A DNA stretch of 6,490 bases from Kiritimatiellota bacterium (GTDB lineage: Bacteria; Verrucomicrobiota; Kiritimatiellia; RFP12; UBA1067). The notes under the pieces were generated by a model, which did no database searches, was not told the DNA's origin, and saw only the letters and a program-made list of their open reading frames with translations. Positions 1 through 5,323 of this stretch are shown here, piece by piece. The position numbers were made by a program, and so were the translations under genes. The DNA lies in the NCBI GenBank assembly GCA_009777165.1, contig WRML01000135.1, positions 1-6,490 of the forward strand, read 5' to 3'. Numbering within the stretch: position 1 is the stretch's first letter; the number at the start of each line of letters is the position of its first letter.

Positions 1-51
1 GGCCCGGCCGCAGCGCCCGTCCCCGCGGGGGGCCTGGCCCGCGGAACGAAA

Positions 52-69
52 GCGGCGGCGAGCCGCCGC
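52..69. repeat. GC-rich perfect palindrome (GCGGCGGC-GA-GCCGCCGC)
   Basis: Two 8-base arms, 52-59 and 62-69, are perfect reverse complements separated by GA. There is no T tract on either side, so it is not a standard intrinsic terminator. The wording (AAGCGGCGGC...GCCGCCGCACTCC) resembles palindromes I recall as dispersed between genes in PVC-group genomes; that resemblance is from memory and needs a genome-wide count. Confidence 0.55.
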
Positions 70-114
70 ACTCCAGAGGTTGCGCCTTCTCGACACGGGC
101 GCGAGGGTTTTCGT

Positions 115-177
115 AATAGACACAAAGGAGACAAGAGGCAATCGTGTCCATTGTGCATTCCATTGTGTCTATTGTGG
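115..177. repeat. Inverted repeat carrying GTGTCYATTGTG units
   Basis: AATAGACACAA at 115-125 is the exact reverse complement of 163-173. The right half also contains a 12-base direct repeat with one mismatch: GTGTCCATTGTG at 144-155 and GTGTCTATTGTG at 165-176. A third ATTGTG sits between them (162-167, overlapping the second copy). The left half is built from similar words on the opposite strand (AGACACAAAGGAGACAA). It is therefore two opposed arrays of short related words rather than a simple hairpin. No function can be assigned. Confidence 0.55.
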
Positions 178-197
178 TTAAAAAGCGTATCGCGACC

Positions 198-216
198 ACA
201 TCTCGTCAAGAGATGT
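198..216. repeat. Perfect 7-bp inverted repeat (ACATCTC/GAGATGT)
   Basis: ACATCTC at 198-204 and GAGATGT at 210-216 are perfect reverse complements around the five-base loop GTCAA. No T tract follows on either strand. It could be an operator half-site pair or part of a structured transcript, but no gene start lies next to it. Confidence 0.4.
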
Positions 217-268
217 CAGAATGGAACACTTTTAAAGTTGATTCACTCTAACTTGGGATTGGCACGTT

Positions 269-285
269 TTGCCCTGAAAGGGCAA
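269..285. repeat. Perfect 7-bp hairpin (TTGCCCT-GAA-AGGGCAA)
   Basis: TTGCCCT at 269-275 pairs perfectly with AGGGCAA at 279-285 around a GAA loop. There is no U-rich tail on either strand. The words 'TTTGCCCTGAAAGGGCAA' look like a dispersed intergenic repeat I recall from related bacteria; this is recollection, not a search. Confidence 0.45.
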
Positions 286-290
286 TGGCA

Positions 291-351
291 AATAAGAAAA
301 GAATCTTGGGGACGAAGGGGACAAAAGGACCTTGCCTCCCCTTGCGTCCCC
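291..351 (-). terminator. Probable intrinsic terminator of the prmA/ispH operon
   Basis: On the minus strand, eight bases after the ispH stop codon, 338-351 and 308-320 form a 13-bp stem interrupted only by an unpaired base at 344, with a 17-base loop. The minus-strand transcript then reads AAGAUUCUUUUCUUAUU (307 down to 291), a moderately U-rich tail starting a few bases after the stem. Stem and tail fit a rho-independent terminator. The U run is not immediate, so strength is uncertain. The same stem is also part of the 9-mer repeat array described at 308-368. Confidence 0.6.
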
Positions 352-368
352 TAGGTCCCTTAGGTCCC
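308..368. repeat. Opposed arrays of a 9-bp unit (GGGACCTAA/TTAGGTCCC)
   Basis: The right half is a run of related 9-mers: TTGCCTCCC (332-340), TTGCGTCCC (342-350), CTAGGTCCC (351-359), TTAGGTCCC (360-368). The left half carries the unit in the opposite orientation: GGGGACGAA (308-316), GGGGACAAA (317-325) and a partial AGGACC (326-331). The last copy overlaps the 3' end of the leftward ispH gene, and its first three bases are that gene's stop codon. The inverted arrangement also makes the terminator-like stem. Confidence 0.6.
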
Positions 369-1574
369 CTCTACCGTGTGCACGGGCTCTATAAATAAAG
401 AGAAATGGAAACGGGTAACGAGGGCCTCAACCACTTCGTCGAGAAAGGCCTCGGGGGTGGAGGCACCGCTGGTGATGCCGAGGGTGCGGAAGGGGGCCCA
501 GTCATGGCGGTCGAGGTCAGTCATCTCGCTGATGAGGATGGCAGTCCCCCCCCCTTCGCGCGCGGTCTCGGCAAGCCGCTGGCTGTTGGAACTGTTGGCG
601 GAACCCAGCACGATAACACAGTCGCACCGCTTGGCAAGTTCACGGACAGCGTTCTGGCGGTCGCGCGTGGCGTAGCAAATGTCCGAGTGTGGAGGGGAGG
701 CGATTGTCGTGAAGCGTTTGCGCAACGCATCCATCACGGCATCCACCTGCGTTGCGCCGAGCGTGGTCTGCGTGACAACGGCAATCGGGTGTTCGGGGGG
801 GATGTCGAGTGCCTCGACTTCCTGCGCGTTCTCGACGACGATGGTCCTGTCGGGTGCCTCTCCCGCAACGCCGATGACCTCCTCATGGTTACGGTGCCCG
901 ATGCAGATGATGGTCGCCTCTGTCGCGACGAAACGCCGGACTTCGGCATGGACTTTCTCAACGAACGGGCATGTTGCGTCAATGACGCGCAACCCGCGCC
1001 GCGCCGCCGCCACCCGCACGGCTGGCGACACCCCGTGAGCGGAAAACAGGATCCGGGCGCCTTCGGGGATGTCCTCGAGTCGGCGCACGAATTTCATCCC
1101 TTGCGCGGTGAGTTGAGCGACGACGTGCTGGTTGTGCACAATCTCGTTGAGGCAGTAGATGTGTTCGGATTGCTGAGCGGGACGCGGGCAGGAATGTCCG
1201 CACGCCGTGAGCGCGGATTCCGCCATGCGGATCGCGCGTGCGACCCCGGAGCAGAACCCATGAGGGTCGGCGATGCGGAGGGTCTTTTTCGGAAACAACT
1301 GATCCAATATCTGTTCGGCCGGGGTCTTGAGGGATTTTTTGCTGTTGCAGTCGTTGCAACACGGCACGATGTTACCCTTGGTGCTGCCCCCCCCCCTTGC
1401 GACAGGCACGACATGATCCATGGTCAACGCATCCGCCCCGACGGTTTGCTTACAGTAGTGGCAGACCCCGGCCTGGCATTGCTGCTGCCACCACGCGCTC
1501 TGCCGCAAGTCACGGGCTTTCGCGCGTTCACGTTTGACGTGTGCGTCGTCTTTCTGTATGTCGAACCAGGTCAT
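360..1574 (-). CDS. ispH: HNH endonuclease domain fused to 4-hydroxy-3-methylbut-2-enyl diphosphate reductase (IspH)
   Basis: 404 residues. Residues 1-88 are an HNH domain: zinc pairs C38/C41 and C73/C76, catalytic D53-H54 (TMDHVVP), N68 and N77. After a linker of about ten residues comes a full-length IspH (98-404). IspH reduces HMBPP to IPP and DMAPP with a 4Fe-4S cluster, the last step of the MEP pathway, in the cytoplasm. Visible IspH residues are cluster cysteines C108 (GFCSGV), C202 (DATCPF) and C300 (DICYAT), substrate-pocket H147, H180, H230 and E232, the VTQTT motif at 267-271, SSNS at 328-331, and S372. Both halves look intact. I chose ATG 1574 because 'MTWFDIQKDD' looks like the usual start of standalone HNH proteins of this type; a TTG at 1583 is possible. 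The gene overlaps the 3' end of prmA by 47 bases, so the two are probably cotranscribed. Runs of ten C (1387-1396) and nine C (546-554) lie inside it without breaking frame. Confidence 0.93.
   Translation of the reverse strand: MTWFDIQKDDAHVKRERAKARDLRQSAWWQQQCQAGVCHYCKQTVGADALTMDHVVPVARGGGSTKGNIVPCCNDCNSKKSLKTPAEQILDQLFPKKTLRIADPHGFCSGVARAIRMAESALTACGHSCPRPAQQSEHIYCLNEIVHNQHVVAQLTAQGMKFVRRLEDIPEGARILFSAHGVSPAVRVAAARRGLRVIDATCPFVEKVHAEVRRFVATEATIICIGHRNHEEVIGVAGEAPDRTIVVENAQEVEALDIPPEHPIAVVTQTTLGATQVDAVMDALRKRFTTIASPPHSDICYATRDRQNAVRELAKRCDCVIVLGSANSSNSQRLAETAREGGGTAILISEMTDLDRHDWAPFRTLGITSGASTPEAFLDEVVEALVTRFHFSLFIEPVHTVEGT
546..554. repeat. C9 homopolymer inside ispH
   Basis: Nine consecutive C on the plus strand encode Gly-Gly-Gly in the IspH domain ('REGGGTAIL'). 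The frame is correct at this length, because conserved IspH motifs occur both before and after it. Such runs are prone to polymerase slippage and to sequencing error. Confidence 0.8.
1387..1396. repeat. C10 homopolymer inside the HNH domain
   Basis: Ten consecutive C on the plus strand encode the Gly run of 'VARGGGSTKGN' between the DH motif and the N68/C73 part of the HNH domain. At this length the frame joins the two halves of the HNH motif and continues into IspH. A one-base change would disconnect the start codon from everything downstream. Confidence 0.8.
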
Positions 1575-2433
1575 GGGAACCAAACAGTCCTGTGCGCCAG
1601 TTTTCGAGAAGGCTATTTTCGTGTTCGCGAAGTCCTTGCGCTTCGTAGGCCGTTTTGACGGCTTCGTATTGCGCGTCGAGGATGCCGGAGAGGATGAGGC
1701 GCGACCGGGGCCCCTGTGTCATCGAGCCGGCGATTTGTGGCGCGAACTGGATGAGGAGAGGCGCAAGGATGTTCGCGACAACGATGTCGGCGGGGGGGTG
1801 CGTGTGCGTGAGGTCGTCAATCGCAATGGGGAGGGAGACGTTGTTGATGGCGGCATTCTCTTCGGACACGGTTTTGCACGTGGGGTCGTTATCGAAACCG
1901 CGCACATCTGTAAAACCCAGCAGGGCTGCGCCGATGGCAAGGATTCCGGAGCCACACCCCATGTCCAGCACGGAGCGGTTCTTGTCCTCGGCGGCGAGAC
2001 GGTCGAGGAATTGGAGACAGGCTTGCGTGGTGGCGTGCTTGCCGGTGCCGAAACTCAGCCCAGGGTCGATCGTGATGACGCAGTCGCCAGGTTTCACGTC
2101 GTAGGGTTCCCATGACGGGCGCACGACAACGCGGTTGGAGATTTTCTCCACATGGAAAAAGCGTTTCCAGGCCTCTGTCCAATTGGCGCGGTCGAGGGTT
2201 GAGATTTTGGGCGTGAGCGAGAGACCTTGCAGCGCGGCGGTCGCGATCAGGGTATCGGCGGCATGCCCTGCTTGCGATGCGTCTTCGAGGAAGAGGTCAA
2301 TGCGGCACTGTTGCGCCTCGGCATCATACCACGCTGTCGGTGTGACGGTGTCGGTATCGAGCAACTCGAACAGCGCATCCACTGCCTCTTGCGGGATGGA
2401 GCAGGACACAACGGTTAGTCCATCAGTTGTCAT
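1528..2433 (-). CDS. prmA: Ribosomal protein L11 methyltransferase (PrmA)
   Basis: 301 residues, usual length for the family. PrmA is a cytoplasmic SAM-dependent enzyme that methylates amino groups of ribosomal protein L11. Residues 1-75 match the L11-recognition domain position. The catalytic part shows WTEAWKRFF (85-93), RPSWEPY (105-111), the signature IDPGLSFGTGKHATT (122-136), SAM motif I VLDMGCGSGIL (155-165), acidic D181 of motif II, ANIL (220-223) and SGIL (249-252). The core fold ends near 'ENWRTGLFGS' (277-286). The last 15 residues (Arg/Thr-rich) read into the overlap with the next gene and look like a run-on tail. ATG at 2433 has no clear Shine-Dalgarno (preceding bases CTACCCCC). 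It sits only about 37 bases past an intrinsic terminator of the upstream oadB, so it probably has its own promoter. The PrmA-like ETF-beta methyltransferases are an alternative, but PrmA fits best. Confidence 0.95.
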   Translation of the reverse strand: MTTDGLTVVSCSIPQEAVDALFELLDTDTVTPTAWYDAEAQQCRIDLFLEDASQAGHAADTLIATAALQGLSLTPKISTLDRANWTEAWKRFFHVEKISNRVVVRPSWEPYDVKPGDCVITIDPGLSFGTGKHATTQACLQFLDRLAAEDKNRSVLDMGCGSGILAIGAALLGFTDVRGFDNDPTCKTVSEENAAINNVSLPIAIDDLTHTHPPADIVVANILAPLLIQFAPQIAGSMTQGPRSRLILSGILDAQYEAVKTAYEAQGLREHENSLLENWRTGLFGSHDLVRHTERRRTRQT

Positions 2434-2462
2434 GGGGGTAGTTTAGCAAAACTCAGGTGAGG

Positions 2463-2468
2463 ATTACA
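2463..2468 (-). promoter_or_regulatory. Possible -10 element for prmA
   Basis: The minus strand reads TGTAAT here, five of six matches to TATAAT, 30 bases before the prmA ATG. I see no matching -35 in the preceding terminator stem. Its main support is that prmA is cut off from upstream transcription by the terminator at 2471-2506. Confidence 0.3.
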
Positions 2469-2470
2469 AT

Positions 2471-2506
2471 GGGGAAAAACAAAGGGCGGTATCGGAGATG
2501 CCGCCC
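2471..2506 (-). terminator. Intrinsic terminator downstream of oadB
   Basis: On the minus strand GGGCGGCATC (2506-2497) pairs with GATACCGCCC (2493-2484) in a 10-bp stem with one G-U pair and a three-base loop. It is followed directly by TTTGTTTTTCCCC (2483-2471). Strong GC stem plus immediate U tract is the standard rho-independent layout. It lies about 48 bases past the oadB stop and should separate oadB from prmA. Confidence 0.8.
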
Positions 2507-2518
2507 TACCCGTCAACT

Positions 2519-2540
2519 GCAACGGCAGGGATGCCGTTGC
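2519..2540. repeat. Perfect 8-bp hairpin (GCAACGGC/GCCGTTGC)
   Basis: GCAACGGC (2519-2526) and GCCGTTGC (2533-2540) are perfect reverse complements around AGGGAT, whose outer A and T can also pair. It sits between the oadB stop and the terminator, 12 bases from the terminator stem, so the 3' end of the oadB transcript would carry two hairpins in tandem. Only the second has a U tract, so this one may protect the mRNA 3' end or be a copy of a dispersed palindrome. Confidence 0.6.
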
Positions 2541-2554
2541 CCCGGTGTTCCTTA

Positions 2555-3748
2555 TTACCAGTATTGGGAAAGGGAGATGAAGATACCCGCGACCATGGCA
2601 GAGCCGAGCACACCGGCAACCAGCGCGCCCATGGCGTGCATGAGCAGGTGGTTCTGATGGTTGTACTCCTGCCCCAGCCGCTGGGAGATGCGCGCCGCCA
2701 TCGGCACCGCAGAAACGCCAGCGTTGCCGATCAGGGGGTTCACCTTCCCCCCCGTGATGTAGTACATGAGCTTGGCGATGAGGACACCGCCAACGGTACC
2801 GAACGCGAACGCCACAAGCCCAAGGAAAAGGACGAGCAACGTCTGGGGCGTCAAGAACTTATCCGCCGTGGTGGAGGAGCCGATGGACAGGGCGAGCAGA
2901 ATCGAGAGGAAGTCCAGCACTGCGTTCGAGAGCGAGTTCACATACCGGCTCAACATGCCGCACTCGCGGATCAGGTTGCCCGCCGCGAACATCCCGATCA
3001 GCACGCCGGACTGCGGGACCAGCGTGATGATGACGACCATGATCCCGACCGGGAAGAGGATCTTCTGCCGCTGTGTGACGTGCTTGGGCTCGGGCATGAC
3101 CACGACCCGTTCCTTGGGCGTGGTGAGCATCCGCATGATGGGCGGCTGGATGAACGGCACCAGTCCCATGTACGAGAACGCGGCAATGGCGATGGTCGGC
3201 AACAAGTCCGGCGCGAGCCTGTTCGAGGTGTAGATGGCGGTCGGGCCGTCCGCGCCACCGATAATACCGATGGCTGCGGCTTCTTTGAGCGTGAACCCCT
3301 CAAACCCGGGTATGTACTTCGTCAGCAACGCCAGACCTAATGCCACCACGATCCCGATTTGGGCGGCCAGGCCGATGAGCGCGGTGCGAGGCGAGGCGAT
3401 GAGCGGCGCGAAATCGGTGATCGTGCCGAGACACAGGAAAATTAGCGGCGGATAAATCGCGGAAGCATTGGGTAACGGCCGGACACCCTTGTAGATGAAC
3501 GAGAACAACCCCGGGCCTGCCCCTTGCAGGGATAGGTCGTTGGGGTCGAAATAGGCCGACAGGTTTGCGCCCGGGATGTTCGCGAGCAGGATACCGACCG
3601 ACAACGGCAAAAGCAGGAACGGTTCCTTTTTCCGTCCGACCGCCAGATACATGAACATGAGGCCCACCCCCATCATGACGACATGTTGCCACGTCATCCA
3701 CCTAAAAGCAGTTACATTATAAGCAGTCTCAAGAATGGTCTTTAACAC
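2555..3748 (-). CDS. oadB: Sodium ion-translocating decarboxylase, beta subunit (OadB/MmdB/GcdB family)
   Basis: 397 residues from the GTG at 3748. This is the membrane carboxyltransferase/Na+ channel subunit of biotin-dependent decarboxylase pumps (oxaloacetate, methylmalonyl-CoA or glutaconyl-CoA), which couple decarboxylation of carboxybiotin to Na+ export. The protein is mostly hydrophobic helices. Family marks are EPFLLLPLSVGILLANIPGA (42-61), GGADGPTAIY (164-173) with the Asp needed for Na+ transport, GNAGVSAVPMAAR (341-353) with its conserved Asn, Ser and Arg, and the C-terminal QNHLLMHAMGA. I chose GTG 3748 because GGGAG lies eight bases upstream and the resulting N-terminus fits the family. 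The longer frame starting at TTG 3814 adds 22 atypical residues. No alpha or gamma subunit is nearby: upstream is divergent glmM, downstream is a terminator. The substrate cannot be told from this subunit alone. Confidence 0.92.
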   Translation of the reverse strand: MLKTILETAYNVTAFRWMTWQHVVMMGVGLMFMYLAVGRKKEPFLLLPLSVGILLANIPGANLSAYFDPNDLSLQGAGPGLFSFIYKGVRPLPNASAIYPPLIFLCLGTITDFAPLIASPRTALIGLAAQIGIVVALGLALLTKYIPGFEGFTLKEAAAIGIIGGADGPTAIYTSNRLAPDLLPTIAIAAFSYMGLVPFIQPPIMRMLTTPKERVVVMPEPKHVTQRQKILFPVGIMVVIITLVPQSGVLIGMFAAGNLIRECGMLSRYVNSLSNAVLDFLSILLALSIGSSTTADKFLTPQTLLVLFLGLVAFAFGTVGGVLIAKLMYYITGGKVNPLIGNAGVSAVPMAARISQRLGQEYNHQNHLLMHAMGALVAGVLGSAMVAGIFISLSQYW

Positions 3749-3756
3749 AAAAACAT

Positions 3757-3761
3757 CTCCC
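3757..3761 (-). promoter_or_regulatory. Ribosome binding site that sets the oadB GTG start
   Basis: The minus strand reads GGGAG, then eight bases, then GTG at 3748. This good Shine-Dalgarno spacing is the main reason to prefer the GTG over the upstream TTG at 3814. Confidence 0.65.
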
Positions 3762-3785
3762 AAAATAGGGTTTTTGAAAAAAAGA

Positions 3786-3814
3786 AAATTACCAAAGGTG
3801 CGGCAGGAATGCAA
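3786..3814 (-). promoter_or_regulatory. Weak candidate promoter for oadB
   Basis: On the minus strand TTGCAT (3814-3809) and TAATTT (3791-3786) are separated by 17 bases, with TG one base before the -10. Each hexamer matches only three of six consensus positions. It is placed correctly for a leader of about 30 bases before the GTG start. Confidence 0.3.
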
Positions 3815-3836
3815 GCCAAAAAAAAGAAAATCCGCA

Positions 3837-3885
3837 GAAAAATTTGACTGTGGAAAGATTTGAAAAATTTGAAAAATTTGACTGT
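3837..3885. repeat. Direct repeats with phased A-tracts between oadB and glmM
   Basis: The 15-mer GAAAAATTTGACTGT occurs perfectly at 3837-3851 and 3871-3885. Between and within the copies, the 9-mer GAAARATTT occurs at 3853-3861, 3862-3870 and 3871-3879, head to tail, plus 3837-3845. A-tracts recurring every nine bases are close to the helical period and could bend the DNA. Each 15-mer also contains TTGACT, which resembles a -35 hexamer. The array lies upstream of the predicted glmM promoter and between divergent genes, so it may be an UP-like or regulator-binding element. No regulator is identified. Confidence 0.65.
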
Positions 3886-3896
3886 TTTGTTTCCGC

Positions 3897-3926
3897 TGGA
3901 CAATCGGCCGCCAAATCGGCTACACT
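3897..3926 (+). promoter_or_regulatory. Candidate glmM promoter
   Basis: TGGACA (3897-3902, five of six matches to TTGACA) is followed after 18 bases by TACACT (3921-3926, four of six matches to TATAAT). Transcription would start near 3933, giving a leader of about 40 bases. The spacer carries AATCGGC twice (3902-3908 and 3914-3920), a possible regulatory half-site pair. Confidence 0.45.
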
Positions 3927-3963
3927 TCTCCCTTTTCTTTTGAGGGTTAGAGGTTTTTTGGAC

Positions 3964-3967
3964 AGGA
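3964..3967 (+). promoter_or_regulatory. Ribosome binding site that sets the glmM start
   Basis: AGGA ends directly before an ATG at 3968, too close to use, but is six bases before the ATG at 3974. This favours 3974, which also yields the normal GlmM N-terminus MERLFGTDGIRG. Confidence 0.7.
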
Positions 3968-3973
3968 ATGTTT

Positions 3974-5323
3974 ATGGAACGTTTATTTGGAACAGACGGC
4001 ATACGGGGGCAGGCGAACCGCTACCCCGTCAACGCGGAGATCGCGCTGCGCCTCGGCAAGGCGCTGGGCAAGCGTCTCAAGTCGCACGGGAATGACAGCA
4101 CGCGCGTGGTCATCGGCAAGGACACGCGGCTCTCGGGTTATATGTTGGAGACCGCCATCACCAGCGGGCTTGTCTCCGCCGGGTGCGACACCTACCTCGT
4201 CGGGCCTGTCCCGACCCCGGCGGTCGCGCACCTGACGCGCTCGCTCGCCGCGGACGCGGGCATCATGTTGACCGCCTCGCACAACCCCTACGACGACAAC
4301 GGCATCAAAATCTTCTGCCCGCGCGGGTACAAGCTGGAGGACGAGGTGGAGGCCGACCTCACGCACCTCATCCTCGAGACCGACCTGAATACCGACGACA
4401 TCCGCAGCGACCAGCTCGGTAAGGCCTACCGCCTTGACGACGCGCGCGGCCGCTACATCGAGTTCGCCAAAAACACCATTGACAACATGAAGCTCAGCGA
4501 CTACAAGGTCGTGCTGGACTGCGCCAACGGCGCCGCCTACAACATGGCCCCGTGGATCTTCCGCGAGCTTGGCGCGTCGGTCATCAAGATGGGCATCACG
4601 CCGGATGGCCTCAACATCAACGCCAACTGCGGCGCCATGCACCCCGAGGTCGTCGCCGGAATGGTCAGGGAGACAGGCTCGGACATCGGCATCGCGCTGG
4701 ACGGGGACGCGGACCGCGTCATCTTCGCGGACGCCAACGGCGCGATCGTTGACGGCGACCGCGTGCTGGCGGCCGTCGCCATCGCGTTCAAGAAACGCGG
4801 CGTGCTGAAGAACGACACCATCGTCGTGACCAGCATGAGCAACCTGGGCCTGCACGACGCCATGCGCAGGAACGGCATCAACATCGTGGTCACGGACGTG
4901 GGCGACCGCTACGTGATTGACGCCATGCGCAAGCATGGCCACTGTCTCGGCGGCGAGAAATCCGGCCACCTGATTTTCCACGACTACGCTACGACGGGCG
5001 ACGGCATCATCAGCGCGTTACAGGTCCTGCGCATCCTGAAGGAGGAGGGCAAGACGCTGGCGGAGTTCGCGGACTGCATGACCGAGTACCCGCAGCAGCT
5101 CGTCAGCCTCAAGGTCAAAGAGCGTCGCCCCATCGAGGAGACCCCCGCCCTCGCCGACGCCATCCGCGCATGCGAGAAGGAGCTGAAAGAGACCGGGCGC
5201 GTCATCGTCCGCTACTCCGGCACCGAGCCGAAAATCCGCCTCCTCGTCGAGGCGCAGCAAGCGGAGCAGGTCAGCAAATGGATCGGCATTTTGAGCAACG
5301 CCGTGGAAAAAGGTAATAGGTAA
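3974..5323 (+). CDS. glmM: Phosphoglucosamine mutase (GlmM)
   Basis: 449 residues, usual GlmM length. It converts glucosamine-6-phosphate to glucosamine-1-phosphate in the cytoplasm, feeding UDP-GlcNAc for peptidoglycan and lipopolysaccharide. The N-terminus MERLFGTDGIRG is the family signature. The active-site loop TASHNPYDDNGIK carries the phosphorylated serine at 102. The metal loop DGDADR is at 243-248, the sugar-binding loop GGEKSGH at 326-332, and the phosphate-binding RYSGTEPK at 413-420. All four domains are complete. The start at 3974 is preferred to the in-frame ATG at 3968 on RBS spacing and family alignment. The last three residues (Gly-Asn-Arg) and the stop codon come from the repeat array that begins at 5311, so the true family end is near 'LSNAVEK'. 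The next gene, 90 bases on, encodes a GlmU-like acyltransferase fold, consistent with a shared pathway. Confidence 0.98.
   Translation: MERLFGTDGIRGQANRYPVNAEIALRLGKALGKRLKSHGNDSTRVVIGKDTRLSGYMLETAITSGLVSAGCDTYLVGPVPTPAVAHLTRSLAADAGIMLTASHNPYDDNGIKIFCPRGYKLEDEVEADLTHLILETDLNTDDIRSDQLGKAYRLDDARGRYIEFAKNTIDNMKLSDYKVVLDCANGAAYNMAPWIFRELGASVIKMGITPDGLNINANCGAMHPEVVAGMVRETGSDIGIALDGDADRVIFADANGAIVDGDRVLAAVAIAFKKRGVLKNDTIVVTSMSNLGLHDAMRRNGINIVVTDVGDRYVIDAMRKHGHCLGGEKSGHLIFHDYATTGDGIISALQVLRILKEEGKTLAEFADCMTEYPQQLVSLKVKERRPIEETPALADAIRACEKELKETGRVIVRYSGTEPKIRLLVEAQQAEQVSKWIGILSNAVEKGNR

Larger units (their letters stand above)
1..359. other. Gene-poor region with inverted repeats and short repeat arrays
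   Basis: I see no convincing gene here. Plus frame 1 is open from base 1 to 354, but its translation is low-complexity (Ala/Pro/Arg-rich, then Leu/Cys-rich) with no recognisable domain, and it crosses several palindromes. The first 70 bases are very GC-rich and contain the palindrome CCCCGCGGGG at 21-30. After about 110 the base composition falls sharply toward AT. The region contains at least five inverted repeats (52-69, 115-173, 198-216, 269-285, 308-351), which is dense for 360 bases. It lies downstream of the leftward ispH operon. It could hold the tail of a gene entering from the left, but nothing supports one. Confidence 0.6.

Noticed and set aside
151..354. 67-codon plus-strand open frame
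   Set aside because: Its start and end lie in the repeat arrays, it has no RBS, and its protein shows no domain; it is best explained by repeats.
308..368. CRISPR-like array
   Set aside because: Units are only 9 bases, contiguous and imperfect, with no spacers and no cas genes nearby.
1400..1574. Homing endonuclease or intein inserted in ispH
   Set aside because: The HNH domain is at the very N-terminus, not inside IspH, and there are no intein splicing blocks or intron-like borders.
405..1658. Long plus-strand open frame of 417 codons
   Set aside because: It is the antisense shadow of the HNH-IspH gene, whose minus-strand frame carries clear family motifs throughout; the plus translation has no recognisable domain.
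2498..3340. 280-codon plus-strand open frame
   Set aside because: It is antisense to oadB, with a His/Arg/Asp-rich composition and no motif.
3749..3814. N-terminal extension of oadB starting at TTG 3814
   Set aside because: The extra 22 residues do not fit the family, the TTG overlaps a possible -35 element, and the GTG at 3748 has a well-spaced GGGAG.
3983..4981. 332-codon minus-strand open frame
   Set aside because: It lies wholly antisense to glmM and is rich in Val, Asp, Ala and Arg, as expected from a GC-rich shadow frame.
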